Shown here piece after piece: positions 43,878 to 53,250 of a DNA stretch of 64,000 nt (position 1 is its first letter; each line of letters starts with the position of its first letter). The DNA lies in NCBI RefSeq assembly GCF_001686925.1, contig NZ_LVEN01000044.1:62001-126000 (forward strand), written 5' to 3'. The notes under the pieces were generated by a model. That model saw nothing but the letters and a program-made list of their open reading frames with translations, had not been told where the DNA came from and made no database searches. The DNA comes from Flavobacterium piscis (GTDB lineage: Bacteria; Bacteroidota; Bacteroidia; Flavobacteriales; Flavobacteriaceae). Both the position numbers and the translations under genes were made by a program.

Positions 43878-43907
43878 ACTGAAAACTGTCACTGAGACTG
43901 AAAACTA
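43878..43907. repeat. CAGTTTTCAGT repeat, right of four-helix-bundle gene
   Basis: AACTGAAAACTGTCACTGAG and the bases after it are the reverse complement of 43391-43420, with only a short central difference. It ends just before the ABC-F stop codon. Confidence 0.75.
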
Positions 43908-43913
43908 AAAAAA

Positions 43914-45776
43914 CTATCCCTCAATCTTAGCCGAAAGCTCGAACCAGCGTTCTTCTTTCTGATCTATTTTATTGATGATGTTTTGTAATTCGTTTGCTTT
44001 TTTCTCGATATCAGCATCTGCTACTTTTCCGTCAGAGAATAATTGTTCGATTTTAGTTTTGTCAATTTCTAAATCTTTAATTTCTCTTTCTAGTTTTTGA
44101 TATTCTTTTTGCTCGTTGAAAGTCAGGTTTCCAGTTGGATTGTTTTGTTTCCAGTCTTTCTTTTCGGCTTTGTTTTCTTCTTTTTGAGCTACATCGGCAC
44201 TGTCTTCGTAGGCTCTGAAATCAGAATAGTTTCCTGGGAAATTTTCAATAACACCTTGCCCTCTAAATATGAATAGATGATCGACAATTTTATCCATAAA
44301 ATAACGGTCGTGAGAAACTACTAATAAGCATCCCGGATAATCTAAAAGAAAACTTTCTAAAACGTTTAGCGTAACAATATCCAAATCGTTTGTTGGCTCA
44401 TCCAGAATTAAAAAGTTAGGATTCTGAATTAAAACAGTACATAAATACAAACGTTTTAATTCTCCACCACTTAATTTTTCTACAAAATCGTATTGTTTTT
44501 TGGCATCAAAAAGAAAACGCTCTAACAATTGTGAAGCCGAAATCATTCTTCCTTTTGAAAGCGGAATAAATTCTCCGTATTCTTTGATAATATCAATTAC
44601 ACGTTGTCCTGGTTTCGGATTGATTCCGGATTGTGTATAATAACCAATTTTGATCGTTTCGCCTTTTACAACACGACCACTATCTAGAGGAAGTGTTCCC
44701 GTAAGGAGATTTAAGAAGGTTGATTTTCCGGTTCCGTTTTTACCAATAATTCCAATACGTTCTCCACGTTGAAAATCAAAACTAAAGTTGTCCAGAATAA
44801 CATGCTCCTTGAATTTTTTCGAAATTTTGTGAAGCTCGATAATCTTGCTTCCCATACGTTCCATATTAATTTCAAGTTCGACTTTGTTTTCGCGACGACG
44901 ACTTTGCGCTTTTTCTTTAATTACATAAAAATCATCCTGACGCGATTTCGATTTTGTCGTTCTCGCTTTTGGCTGACGGCGCATCCATTCTAATTCTTTT
45001 GTAAATAGATTTTTTGCTTTGTCAACGCTGGCATTTTCAGAGTTAATTCTCTCTTCTTTTTTCTCTAAGTAATACGAGTAATTTCCTTTGTATTGGTATA
45101 ATTTTCCGTTGTCCAATTCAATGATTTCGTTACAAACACGTTCCAGGAAGAAACGGTCGTGCGTAACCATAAACAACGTAATATTTTCTTTGGCAAAATA
45201 ACTTTCAAGCCATTCGATCATTTCAAGATCAAGGTGGTTGGTAGGTTCATCCAGAATCAATAAATCAGGGCGATTGATTAGGATAATCGCCAATGAAAGA
45301 CGTTTTTTTTGTCCACCCGAAAGATTTTTTACTTTCAATTTAAAATCTTCCAGTTTTAGTTTGAAAAGAATTTGTTTGTATTGCGTTTCAAAATCCCAAG
45401 CATTATGCTGGTCCATTCCGTCAAAAGCTTTTTGATAAGCTTCTTCGTCATCCGGATTTTCAAGTGCTTTTTCGTATTTTTCAATTACTTTTAAAGTCTC
45501 ATTATCTGAGGCGAAAATACTTTCTTCGATAGTCAATTCTTCCTGCAAATTGTTGTTTTGCGATAAAAAAGCCATTTTAATACCTTTTCTTAAAACTACC
45601 TGACCAGTATCTGGTTCGTCTAAACCATTAATAATGCTCATAATGGTTGTTTTTCCAGAACCATTTTTGGCAATAAAAGCAATTTTTTGGTCTTTATTGA
45701 TTCCAAATGAAATGTTGTCAAAAAGCGTTTTTTCGCCAAATGACTTCGATATATTTTCTACAGATAAGTAATTCAC
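43914..45776 (-). CDS. ABC-F family ATPase (Uup-like)
   Basis: This 620-aa soluble protein has two ABC domains. Domain 1 holds AKNGSGKTT and LSGGQKKRLSLAIILINRPDL; domain 2 holds GKNGTGKST and LSGGELKRLYLC. The linker is arginine/lysine-rich (about residues 240-310). There are no membrane segments. The last 80 residues are a charged coiled coil (YQKLEREIKDLEIDKTKIEQ), the layout of Uup. ABC-F proteins act on the ribosome, rescuing stalled complexes or aiding assembly. A -7 box TACTTTTG lies at about 45850 on the minus strand. Confidence 0.92.
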   Translation of the reverse strand: MNYLSVENISKSFGEKTLFDNISFGINKDQKIAFIAKNGSGKTTIMSIINGLDEPDTGQVVLRKGIKMAFLSQNNNLQEELTIEESIFASDNETLKVIEKYEKALENPDDEEAYQKAFDGMDQHNAWDFETQYKQILFKLKLEDFKLKVKNLSGGQKKRLSLAIILINRPDLLILDEPTNHLDLEMIEWLESYFAKENITLFMVTHDRFFLERVCNEIIELDNGKLYQYKGNYSYYLEKKEERINSENASVDKAKNLFTKELEWMRRQPKARTTKSKSRQDDFYVIKEKAQSRRRENKVELEINMERMGSKIIELHKISKKFKEHVILDNFSFDFQRGERIGIIGKNGTGKSTFLNLLTGTLPLDSGRVVKGETIKIGYYTQSGINPKPGQRVIDIIKEYGEFIPLSKGRMISASQLLERFLFDAKKQYDFVEKLSGGELKRLYLCTVLIQNPNFLILDEPTNDLDIVTLNVLESFLLDYPGCLLVVSHDRYFMDKIVDHLFIFRGQGVIENFPGNYSDFRAYEDSADVAQKEENKAEKKDWKQNNPTGNLTFNEQKEYQKLEREIKDLEIDKTKIEQLFSDGKVADADIEKKANELQNIINKIDQKEERWFELSAKIEG

Positions 45777-45867
45777 TATAAACTAGGTGTTATAAATTAT
45801 AAGTTAAGAATGTTTTGCAAAACATAACTTTTTTGCAAAAGTAAACTTTTATATCGCTATTTGCGAA

Positions 45868-46833
45868 TTATTTATGGAGATAGGAATTAAGAACAGGACT
45901 TAAATCAATGCGATGAATTTGCTGCGGAACATTAATAATAGGTTTTCGAACCAAAGATTCATTGGTTAAATAATAATGCAAGCCATCTTGAGTCGCGATT
46001 CCTTCTATCTGAAGAATGGGGAATTTTAAAGTAATCCTGCGTTTGTTCCCGGATAAAAAATCATTGTTTTTATAATCATATAAAAGATATAAAAAAGGTT
46101 TTCCAATTTTAGAATAGCCACAAAGTACAACGAGTTTTTTTGATTCTAAATAAGTTGCGCCGGTAACCAAACCTTTAGTGTCAAGCGTATGTTTTAGTTG
46201 TGCAACGTGATTGCCTGATTGGTTGGGTAAAACATATATATTGGTTTTAGAAGAGCGCCATTCTTTGGTGAACAAATAGATACTGTCTTTTGAAACGATA
46301 AAGGCTTCACAATCAAAATTGGTAGTATTTGGTTTTTTAGCAGATAAATCAGTTTGATCAGCATATCGAAAGGAAATGCTTTCAATGCTTGGATTTCCTT
46401 CTAAAAAAGATTTTTTTTCAATTTTTAAAATATTCAAATCCGTTCTGTTTCCCGAAGCGTTATTTCCGAAATCACCTATATATAAATGAGTACTGTCCTG
46501 AGAAATCTCTTCCCAATCATGGTTTACTACTTTGTCTAATACAATCTTTTTCCTGATTTTGCCCAAAGAATCTAATCCGTAGATCGTTTTGTCGTGATCG
46601 TCATTATGTGTCCATAATAAATTGTCGAAAGCAATTAATCCTGAAGTTTCCTTAAGCGAATCGCTAAGTCTTACAGAGTAGTCCGCTTTTATTTTAAAAT
46701 TTTTGTACAAGCAGCTTCCATCATTTACTGTTGCGTCCGGATTATAGTTTTTAGAAAGAGGATCTGTGCAACCTCGAATTTGAGCATAACCCGATGAAAA
46801 AATCAGGAAAAAAAAGAAAATCGTTTTTATCAT
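45868..46833 (-). CDS. Secreted protein of unknown function with GCTDP...DGSC motif
   Basis: The 321-aa product uses the Met at 46833 (MIKTIFFFFLIFSSGYAQ, a signal peptide cut after Ala-Gln). Right after it comes one copy of the short Cys motif GCTDPLSKNYNPD...DGSC that recurs in many exported Bacteroidota proteins. The remainder looks like a beta-propeller: ETSGLIAFDNLLWTHNDD, YIGDFGNNASGN and DCEAFIVSKDSIYLFTKEW, similar to phytase/esterase-like or SdiA-regulated folds. No catalytic set can be named. The last residues lack a type IX secretion tail. It is a single gene. Confidence 0.7.
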   Translation of the reverse strand: MIKTIFFFFLIFSSGYAQIRGCTDPLSKNYNPDATVNDGSCLYKNFKIKADYSVRLSDSLKETSGLIAFDNLLWTHNDDHDKTIYGLDSLGKIRKKIVLDKVVNHDWEEISQDSTHLYIGDFGNNASGNRTDLNILKIEKKSFLEGNPSIESISFRYADQTDLSAKKPNTTNFDCEAFIVSKDSIYLFTKEWRSSKTNIYVLPNQSGNHVAQLKHTLDTKGLVTGATYLESKKLVVLCGYSKIGKPFLYLLYDYKNNDFLSGNKRRITLKFPILQIEGIATQDGLHYYLTNESLVRKPIINVPQQIHRIDLSPVLNSYLHK

Positions 46834-46978
46834 GGCTGCAATATTAAATTTGCATAACATAAAAGTAAAGTTTTAAAGAATAGCTTTAAAATACTGTTGA
46901 AAAATATAATTAAAATGGTATTTTGCGGTGCTGATTAATCAGATTTTTATTTAATATTTGTAAGTATAATTCCCTAGT

Positions 46979-48397
46979 ATGAAAATTTTACAAAGATTGT
47001 CACATTACCGTTTTTCACGCTATTTTAAACTTTTGTTTGTGGCTGTGGATGTAGTGTTATTAAATATGGCCACAGTACTTTCTGCGTTGGCCAGATTTGG
47101 CAGTTTAGACAAGCTTTTATCCAAAGAAGAAAGAACAGTTGCGTTGTTGGCAATTTTAATCTGGGTAGGACTATTACTTCAAAACGATTCCAGCAGAAGT
47201 ATAAGGGTCGAGCCTATAGAATCTATATTGGTCAGAACCATAAAAAAGTTAATCATTCATGCCGCTTTAATCTCAATTTTTGTTGTTTACTTAAACTATA
47301 CAGATATTTCAAGATTGAGATTGTGTTATTTTTATCTGTTTTTCTTCGTATTGTTGATGGTCTGTCGATATTTATCAATGAAGCTTTTAAAATATATTCG
47401 GGCAAAAGGGTATAATTTTAAAACTTTTATTGTGGTGGGAGCCAATCCCTCAGGAGAAAAAATCCGCAAAATACTCGCCAGGGATTTAACATATGGATAT
47501 CGCTTTTTAGGTTTTTTTGATGAAAAAATAGATACAGCAATTGTAAATCCCACTGCGGTTTTAGGAGGTTTTAAGGCAATTCAGGAATTCGTTATCGAAA
47601 AAAAAGTCGATGAAATGTATGTGGCTTTGCATATTGATAATATTGAAGTAATCAACGAATTAACGCGCATTTGCGAACAAAACATGGTACGGATTAAGTT
47701 TATTCCTGATTTTCAGCTGTACACAAAATCAAGCAAAGTCGAGGTTTCTTTTTATGAAAACACTCCGGTATTAATGTTCAGAACAGAACCTTTAGAATTT
47801 CCTGTAAACAGGCTCATAAAAAAAGTATTCGATATTTGTTTTGCGGCTTTTGTCATTTTATTGGTTTTTCCGTGGCTGTTTCCAATTATAATGCTGATTA
47901 TTAAAATAGAATCGCCGGGACCTATCTTTTTTAAGCAAGAACGTTCAGGACGTGACAATCGGTCTTTTATGTGTTTGAAATTCAGGAGTATGTATGTTAA
48001 TGGTCTGGCACATAGAAAACAGGCAGAAAAAGGAGATAGCCGTATTACTAAATTTGGTTCTTTTATTCGTAAGACAAGTATAGATGAACTGCCGCAGTTT
48101 TTTAATGTTTTATGGGGAGATATGTCTGTTGTAGGACCAAGACCGCACATGGTAAATCTGGCAAAAGAGTACAGTGATTTAATCAATAATTACCTGGTGC
48201 GACAATATGCTAAACCCGGAATTACAGGCTGGGCACAGGTGAATGGTTTTCGCGGCGAGACAAAAATATTAAGCGATATGGAAAGCAGAGTCGAATATGA
48301 TATTTGGTACATCGAAAATTGGAGCTTATTACTCGATATAAAAATTATCATCAAAACAATCATCAATATATTCAAAGGCGAAGAGAACGCCTATTAA
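46979..48397 (+). CDS. Polyprenyl-phosphate sugar phosphotransferase (undecaprenyl-phosphate glucose phosphotransferase type)
   Basis: In this 472-aa membrane protein, four or five N-terminal helices (residues 15-135) are followed by a CoA-binding-like/Rossmann domain (FIVVGANPSGEKI, about 150-240). The C-terminal bacterial sugar-transferase domain has a membrane helix KKVFDICFAAFVILLVFPW, GPIFFKQERSGRDNR, KFRSMYVN, the SIDELPQFFNVLWGDMS block and VGPRPHM. It starts exopolysaccharide, capsule or O-antigen synthesis by loading a hexose-phosphate on the lipid carrier. The stop codon directly abuts the convergent CpsB-type gene at 48398, with no terminator between. Confidence 0.92.
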   Translation: MKILQRLSHYRFSRYFKLLFVAVDVVLLNMATVLSALARFGSLDKLLSKEERTVALLAILIWVGLLLQNDSSRSIRVEPIESILVRTIKKLIIHAALISIFVVYLNYTDISRLRLCYFYLFFFVLLMVCRYLSMKLLKYIRAKGYNFKTFIVVGANPSGEKIRKILARDLTYGYRFLGFFDEKIDTAIVNPTAVLGGFKAIQEFVIEKKVDEMYVALHIDNIEVINELTRICEQNMVRIKFIPDFQLYTKSSKVEVSFYENTPVLMFRTEPLEFPVNRLIKKVFDICFAAFVILLVFPWLFPIIMLIIKIESPGPIFFKQERSGRDNRSFMCLKFRSMYVNGLAHRKQAEKGDSRITKFGSFIRKTSIDELPQFFNVLWGDMSVVGPRPHMVNLAKEYSDLINNYLVRQYAKPGITGWAQVNGFRGETKILSDMESRVEYDIWYIENWSLLLDIKIIIKTIINIFKGEENAY

Positions 48398-49135
48398 TTA
48401 AAGTTTAAAAAACTGATTGTTATCGATCACTTCTTTTAGATTCGAAATACTGTCAATTTTTATTTTTTGCCCCAATGAAGCAACATGTTTCATATGATGC
48501 ACATCAGTTCCTGCAAAGTCGTACATTCCTTTTTTAAGGAGCTCTTCTGCGATTTTGGTTATTCTTTCTCCATAATAACCTACTGTAGACAGCAAATTGA
48601 GCTGAAATAAACATCCCGCTTTTTTTAGTTTTTCATATTCACCAAAGTCTTTTCGATAGTATAAATAACGCTCCGGATGGGCCAGAACCGGAATATATCC
48701 TGCAACCTGCAATTCAAAAATTGTCTTGTATAATCGTACTGGAGCTCTTTGGTACGATATTTCAACCAATACATAGTTGTCTTTTAAGGTGAGCAATTTT
48801 TCGGTTTTAAAATGACTTTCAAACCAATCATCCATAAAATATTCGGCAGCAGCCTGAAAAGGAATTTTGATATTATTTTCTTTTAAAAACAATGCTGTTT
48901 CCTTATGTTTTACAGTAATAGTTTCCGAAGAATTAGTATAAATATAATGACTTATATGAGGGGTAGTAATAATGTGGGATATTCCAATTTCCTGAAATGC
49001 AGTGATAAGTTTTGTTGTGTCAGTTATGTTTTTTGCACCATCATCAATTCCCGGTATTAAATGAGAATGAATATCAACGTAATTATTCGAAAGAAGATCT
49101 TTAAGAAACGGTTTTGATTTTAAAAAGGATAGCAT
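48398..49135 (-). CDS. CpsB/CapC-type tyrosine-protein phosphatase (PHP fold)
   Basis: This 245-aa protein has the PHP metal ligands DIHSHLIPGIDDGAKN near the N-terminus, TTPHISHYIY, LVEISYQRAP, LAHPERYLYY and GTDVHHMKH at the end. It dephosphorylates tyrosine on polysaccharide co-polymerase kinases, controlling capsule or exopolysaccharide synthesis. It lies tail to tail with the sugar-phosphate transferase gene, consistent with that role, although the kinase and export genes are not in this window. On the minus strand a -7-like TACTTTTGC overlaps the region just before the start. Confidence 0.9.
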   Translation of the reverse strand: MLSFLKSKPFLKDLLSNNYVDIHSHLIPGIDDGAKNITDTTKLITAFQEIGISHIITTPHISHYIYTNSSETITVKHKETALFLKENNIKIPFQAAAEYFMDDWFESHFKTEKLLTLKDNYVLVEISYQRAPVRLYKTIFELQVAGYIPVLAHPERYLYYRKDFGEYEKLKKAGCLFQLNLLSTVGYYGERITKIAEELLKKGMYDFAGTDVHHMKHVASLGQKIKIDSISNLKEVIDNNQFFKL

Positions 49136-49251
49136 ATTGCAAAAGTATGTAAATGAGAATAATTTGTGAGGGTTAAATTTTTAATGTAACAAATGTAACC
49201 GAACATTTTAGAATTATATTATATTTGAGATTGCTATAAACCTACTTTTTT

Positions 49252-50442
49252 ATGAAAATTAAAGAAAATCTATACAATCAAAGGATTGTTTCTATTGATG
49301 CTTTACGTGGAATTACAATATTTGTTATGATTTTCGTAAATGAGCTGGCCAGTATTTCAAATGTTCCGCAATGGATGAAACACATGCCGGCTGATGCTGA
49401 TGCCATGACTTTTGTAGATGTTGTTTTTCCTGCTTTTTTATTTATTGTAGGAATGTCTGTTCCGTTTGCTTTTAACGCCCGATTACTCAAAAGAGATAGT
49501 GCCAAAACAATCTGGACGCATACTTTAAAAAGGGCTTTAGCTTTAATTATCATTGGTGTTTTTATGGTGAATGCAGAGTATGGTTATGATGCTTCAAAAA
49601 TGATTATCGCGCCAGTTTTCTGGGGACTTTTAGCTTATGCAATGCCAATCCCGATCTGGAATAAATATGGTAAAGATTTTCCGGTTTGGTTAAAAAACAC
49701 ATTGCAATATGGCGGAATGTTAGTTTTGGTTGCGTTGTATTTTTTATATGTTCGGGATACGGGCGAAATAGGAATGACGCCAAAATGGTGGGGTATTTTG
49801 GGCTTAATAGGTTGGGCGTATTTGTTTACAGTAATTTATTATTGGCTGGTTTCAGGAAAATTATGGGCAATGATTGCCTTCTTAATTGTTTGTGTAGCAG
49901 CAAATACAATCAATTTAACCGAAGGATCTTTTATACAGCAAACGTCCTGGTTGAGTTTTATTGCCGGACATTTAACCCACGCCGCATTAGTTGCTGCAGG
50001 AGTAATAATTTCGTTATTGTTTTTTGACCGAAAAGTAGCTGCCAAAATCAACTGGGCAGTAATAGGTTTTGCCGTTTTATTTTTTGTAACAGGATATTTG
50101 TTAAGACCTTATTTTGGAATTTCAAAAATAAAAGGAACGCCATCCTGGACGATGTTTTCTGCGGCAATCTGTACCGTATTATTCTATTTTCTGTACTGGT
50201 TAATGGAGATTAAAAAGATCACCAAATGGAGTAATTTCTTTATGCCTGCAGCAGCAAATCCTTTACTGATTTATATTTTACCCGGCGTAATTTATTATTT
50301 CTGCAAAGCTTTTAATATTCATATTATTCCGGGATACTTTCGCGAAGGAGTTCCGGGAATTCTCTGGGCGTTGGTATTTTCGACTATTATGCTGTTTGTG
50401 ATGAAATTATGTAATAAGTATAAAATTCAATTGCATTTATAG
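49252..50442 (+). CDS. Heparan-alpha-glucosaminide N-acetyltransferase-like membrane protein (DUF5009 type)
   Basis: This 396-aa protein has 10-11 membrane helices. The N-terminus RIVSIDALRGITIFVMIFVNE and the VDVVFPAFLFIVGMSVPFA block, followed by the cytosolic KRALALIIIGVF, mark the HGSNAT/DUF5009 acyltransferase-like family. In Bacteroidota these are predicted to move acetyl or other acyl groups onto sugars across the inner membrane. No substrate can be fixed here. A -7 box TATATTTG is at 49220. A second, partial copy of this family is at the right edge of the window. Confidence 0.85.
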   Translation: MKIKENLYNQRIVSIDALRGITIFVMIFVNELASISNVPQWMKHMPADADAMTFVDVVFPAFLFIVGMSVPFAFNARLLKRDSAKTIWTHTLKRALALIIIGVFMVNAEYGYDASKMIIAPVFWGLLAYAMPIPIWNKYGKDFPVWLKNTLQYGGMLVLVALYFLYVRDTGEIGMTPKWWGILGLIGWAYLFTVIYYWLVSGKLWAMIAFLIVCVAANTINLTEGSFIQQTSWLSFIAGHLTHAALVAAGVIISLLFFDRKVAAKINWAVIGFAVLFFVTGYLLRPYFGISKIKGTPSWTMFSAAICTVLFYFLYWLMEIKKITKWSNFFMPAAANPLLIYILPGVIYYFCKAFNIHIIPGYFREGVPGILWALVFSTIMLFVMKLCNKYKIQLHL

Positions 50443-50449
50443 AGATGGC

Positions 50450-50700
50450 TTAACCGCAAAGTTTTATGGGTTTATTTGTAATGAGAATTTAACCGCAAAG
50501 GGCGCTAAGATTTACGCAAAGTTCGTAAAGTTTTTTTAAAGCTGGATTTTAATATGTTCGCAAAGTCGCGAAGACGCAAATTTTGTTTTTTTAGAATTGC
50601 AATTTGAGAAATCCTCTTAATCTTGATAATCAGTGGCAAAATATAACCGCTAAGTTCGCAGAGCTATAAACACAAAGCTTTGCGAACTTAGTGTCTGTTA
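50450..50700. repeat. GCAAAG-unit repeat region with hairpin
   Basis: The 348-bp gap holds repeated short units such as ACCGCAAAG, CGCAAAGTTCGTAAAG and TCGCAAAGTCGCGAAGACGC. A strong hairpin at 50650-50691 (CTAAGTTCGC and its inverse, extended by AGCT) ends it. I see no ORF. Confidence 0.65.
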
Positions 50701-50790
50701 GGATTTTCTTTTTATTATTATTTCTAAAACAGCTGCATTTTTAAAATTAATTTTAAATTTGTAAGAACTTGTTTCTTAAAGTTTTATGAA

Positions 50791-51972
50791 ATGAAAAATC
50801 TAAAATCTCTTACAGTTTTATTTTTCTTTTTCCTGATGCCTTTTTGTTATTCGCAAAATGATTCTATCGCGAAAAGCAAAAAAGATATTTTAGATGTTTT
50901 GTATCAGCTCTTTCATAAAAATGATTCGCTTCGAATAAATTCTGATAAAAAAGTAGCCTTTTCTCTGCTTCCTGTTCCTATAGATGCAAATAAAAATGCT
51001 GGATTAGTAGTTTCATTTTTAACGACTTTTTATCTTGGAGACAGTAATACAACGAGAATGTCTCAGGTTACTTTTTCGCCTTATTTTAGTTTTACCAAAC
51101 AATATGTTTTTCCTGTTCAATCCTATATTTATACCAAAAACAACAACTGGAATTTTATTGGAGATTATCGTTTTATGATTTATCCGCAGGATACTTACGG
51201 ATTGGGCGGCCATAATACAGACAAAGAAATGTCGACTCTTGATTATCAGCAATGGCGTTTTTATCAATTTGCAACCCGAAAAATTATTGGAGATTTTCGG
51301 CTGGGTTTAGGATTGTTGTATGATAATTATCAAAATATTTCTGAAGATTCTTATATTGATGATCAAACCGATTATGTGAAATATATGAACGGCGATTTCT
51401 CTGACGAAACTTCTTTTGGTGTTGCCATTCAGGGATTGTACGATTCGAGAAAAAACAACGTAAATCCGGAACAGGGTTTGTATGTCGAAGCAGATTATAG
51501 AATGAATACCAGTGGAGTAGATGGACAAAAATGGAAATCAATCTATTTTGATGCCCGAAAATACCACTCTTTTAGTAAATACAAACACAGAGTTCTTGCT
51601 TACAGAGCTTTTTATTGGTCGACTTTTGGCGGAAAACCACATTATCTCGACTTGCCAAGTATTGGCTGGGACCGCGACGGGAAAACAGGCCGAGGTTTTA
51701 CCAGAAACAGATTCCGCAGTAATGCATTGCTTTATTTTGAAAGCGAATATCGAACCGATATTTCTAAAAACGGATTTTGGGGCGCTGTATTTTTCGCCAA
51801 TCTTTCTTCGGTTTCAAAATTGGATACTTATGATTTTAAGAAATGGAATCCCGCTATTGGTACAGGTTTGCGCATTAAATGGAACAAAAAAAATAATAGT
51901 AATCTGGTGCTTGATTTTGGTGTTAGTAAAAACGATTGGTCATTGCGATTGGGTTTGGCCGAAAATTTCTAA
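50791..51972 (+). CDS. BamA/D15-like outer-membrane beta-barrel protein without POTRA domains
   Basis: This 393-aa protein has a signal peptide (MKNLKSLTVLFFFFLMPFCYSQ). The rest consists of alternating amphipathic strands with periodic aromatic residues, the D15-type C-terminal half (GRGFTRNRFRSNALLYFESEYR, where BamA has its conserved RGF-type block) and the closing strand DWSLRLGLAENF ending in Phe. No POTRA repeats fit in the 60-residue N-terminal part. The likely position is the outer membrane; the role is unknown. The downstream glycosyltransferase starts 30 bp later on the same strand. Confidence 0.78.
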   Translation: MKNLKSLTVLFFFFLMPFCYSQNDSIAKSKKDILDVLYQLFHKNDSLRINSDKKVAFSLLPVPIDANKNAGLVVSFLTTFYLGDSNTTRMSQVTFSPYFSFTKQYVFPVQSYIYTKNNNWNFIGDYRFMIYPQDTYGLGGHNTDKEMSTLDYQQWRFYQFATRKIIGDFRLGLGLLYDNYQNISEDSYIDDQTDYVKYMNGDFSDETSFGVAIQGLYDSRKNNVNPEQGLYVEADYRMNTSGVDGQKWKSIYFDARKYHSFSKYKHRVLAYRAFYWSTFGGKPHYLDLPSIGWDRDGKTGRGFTRNRFRSNALLYFESEYRTDISKNGFWGAVFFANLSSVSKLDTYDFKKWNPAIGTGLRIKWNKKNNSNLVLDFGVSKNDWSLRLGLAENF

Positions 51973-52002
51973 CTTTCCCAAAAATCAATTCCTTCGTTTT
52001 TC

Positions 52003-53166
52003 ATGCAATTATCGGTAATTATTCTTAATTATAATGTTCGTTACTTTCTGGAACAATGTGTTTTAAGTGTTCAGGAAGCACTTTCTAAACTTGATGCCGA
52101 AATTATTGTAGTAGATAATAATTCGTCTGATGAGAGTTGTTTGATGATGAAAAGTAAATTTCCTGATGTAAAATTAATTGAGAATGATGCGAATTTTGGT
52201 TTTCCAAAAGGAAATAATATCGGGGTTGAGCAAGCTTCTGGAAAATACATTTGCATTTTAAATCCGGATACCGTTGTTGCAGGGGATACCTTTATAAAGA
52301 TTTTGGCTTTCGCCGAAAGGCAAATCAATCTTGGAATCGTAGGTTGTAAATTAATTGACGGAACAGGAAATTTTCTACCGGAAAGCAAACGCGGCATTCC
52401 AACGCCCTGGGTGGCGTTTACAAAAGTTTTTGGCTTATATAAAGTTTTTCCAAAATGGAAACTCTTTAATCAATATTATGCCCAGCATTTACGAAAAAAC
52501 GAAACTGGAAAAGTAGATATCCTTGTTGGGGCTTTTATGTTTATGCAACGAGATTTATACAGAGAACTTGGCGGTTTTGATGAAAAATGTTTTATGTATG
52601 CTGATGATATCGATTTGTCGTATAGGGTGTTACAGCAACAAAAAACGAATTTCTACTTTCATGAAACAACTGTTTTGCACTATAAAGGCGAAAGTACGGT
52701 AAAAGACGAAAAATACATGCAACGGTTTCAGGAAGCGATGAATTTCTTTTATCAAAAACATTTTAAGAAATCCTGGTTTTTTGAATTTTTTATCCAAATT
52801 GGTATTTGGTTTTTCTCTTTTATAAAAATGTTTCAGGGAAAAACCAAGGCAAAACCATTGCCTGAAAGTATCATTTTTTACTCTTCAAATAAATATTTGT
52901 CTGAAAAATTACCTTCTATTTTAAAAAATAAAGTACGGTTTTTAGATTTAAAAAAAGAAAAAATGGTAAATTCGTCCCTGATTTTTAAGGGTAAAAAGGT
53001 GGAGATTATTTTGGATAATCAGTATGTTTCATTCAAAAAATGTATCAAAATCATAAAAACTCTTAAGGATAAGAACGTTACTTTTAAGATTTTCCCCAAA
53101 AACACAAATTTTATTATTGGGAGTAATTCCCGAAATGACAGAGGGCAAATTATAAAAATTGAGTAA
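52003..53166 (+). CDS. Glycosyltransferase family 2 (rhamnosyltransferase-like)
   Basis: The GT-A domain of this 387-aa protein occupies residues 1-270: SVIILNYN, VVDNNSSDES, the DxD-like LNPDTVV, and GGFDEKCFMYADDIDLSYR. The C-terminal 110 residues are basic with one hydrophobic segment (WFFEFFIQIGIWFFSFIKMF), probably resting on the inner membrane. It is a WbbL-type rhamnosyltransferase or related enzyme for surface polysaccharide. It follows the beta-barrel gene by 30 bp. The C-terminal region seems to be a family extension with no clear domain. Confidence 0.9.
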   Translation: MQLSVIILNYNVRYFLEQCVLSVQEALSKLDAEIIVVDNNSSDESCLMMKSKFPDVKLIENDANFGFPKGNNIGVEQASGKYICILNPDTVVAGDTFIKILAFAERQINLGIVGCKLIDGTGNFLPESKRGIPTPWVAFTKVFGLYKVFPKWKLFNQYYAQHLRKNETGKVDILVGAFMFMQRDLYRELGGFDEKCFMYADDIDLSYRVLQQQKTNFYFHETTVLHYKGESTVKDEKYMQRFQEAMNFFYQKHFKKSWFFEFFIQIGIWFFSFIKMFQGKTKAKPLPESIIFYSSNKYLSEKLPSILKNKVRFLDLKKEKMVNSSLIFKGKKVEIILDNQYVSFKKCIKIIKTLKDKNVTFKIFPKNTNFIIGSNSRNDRGQIIKIE

Positions 53167-53250
53167 AAAATTAAATTAAGTGTAATTTATATTTAAAATA
53201 TTCAGTAATTTCGCAATCAGAAAATCAAAATCATCCTTTAGATTAACAAT

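Noticed and set aside
49686..50027. Open frame inside the DUF5009-type gene
   Set aside because: Overlaps a well-supported membrane protein in another frame; cysteine-rich nonsense composition.
50450..50700. CRISPR array
   Set aside because: Short degenerate units with variable spacing, without uniform spacers and without cas genes.
51521..52018. Open frame of about 165 codons overlapping the beta-barrel and GT2 genes
   Set aside because: Out of frame with the barrel gene, whose reading is supported by signal peptide and strand pattern; this one has no domain.
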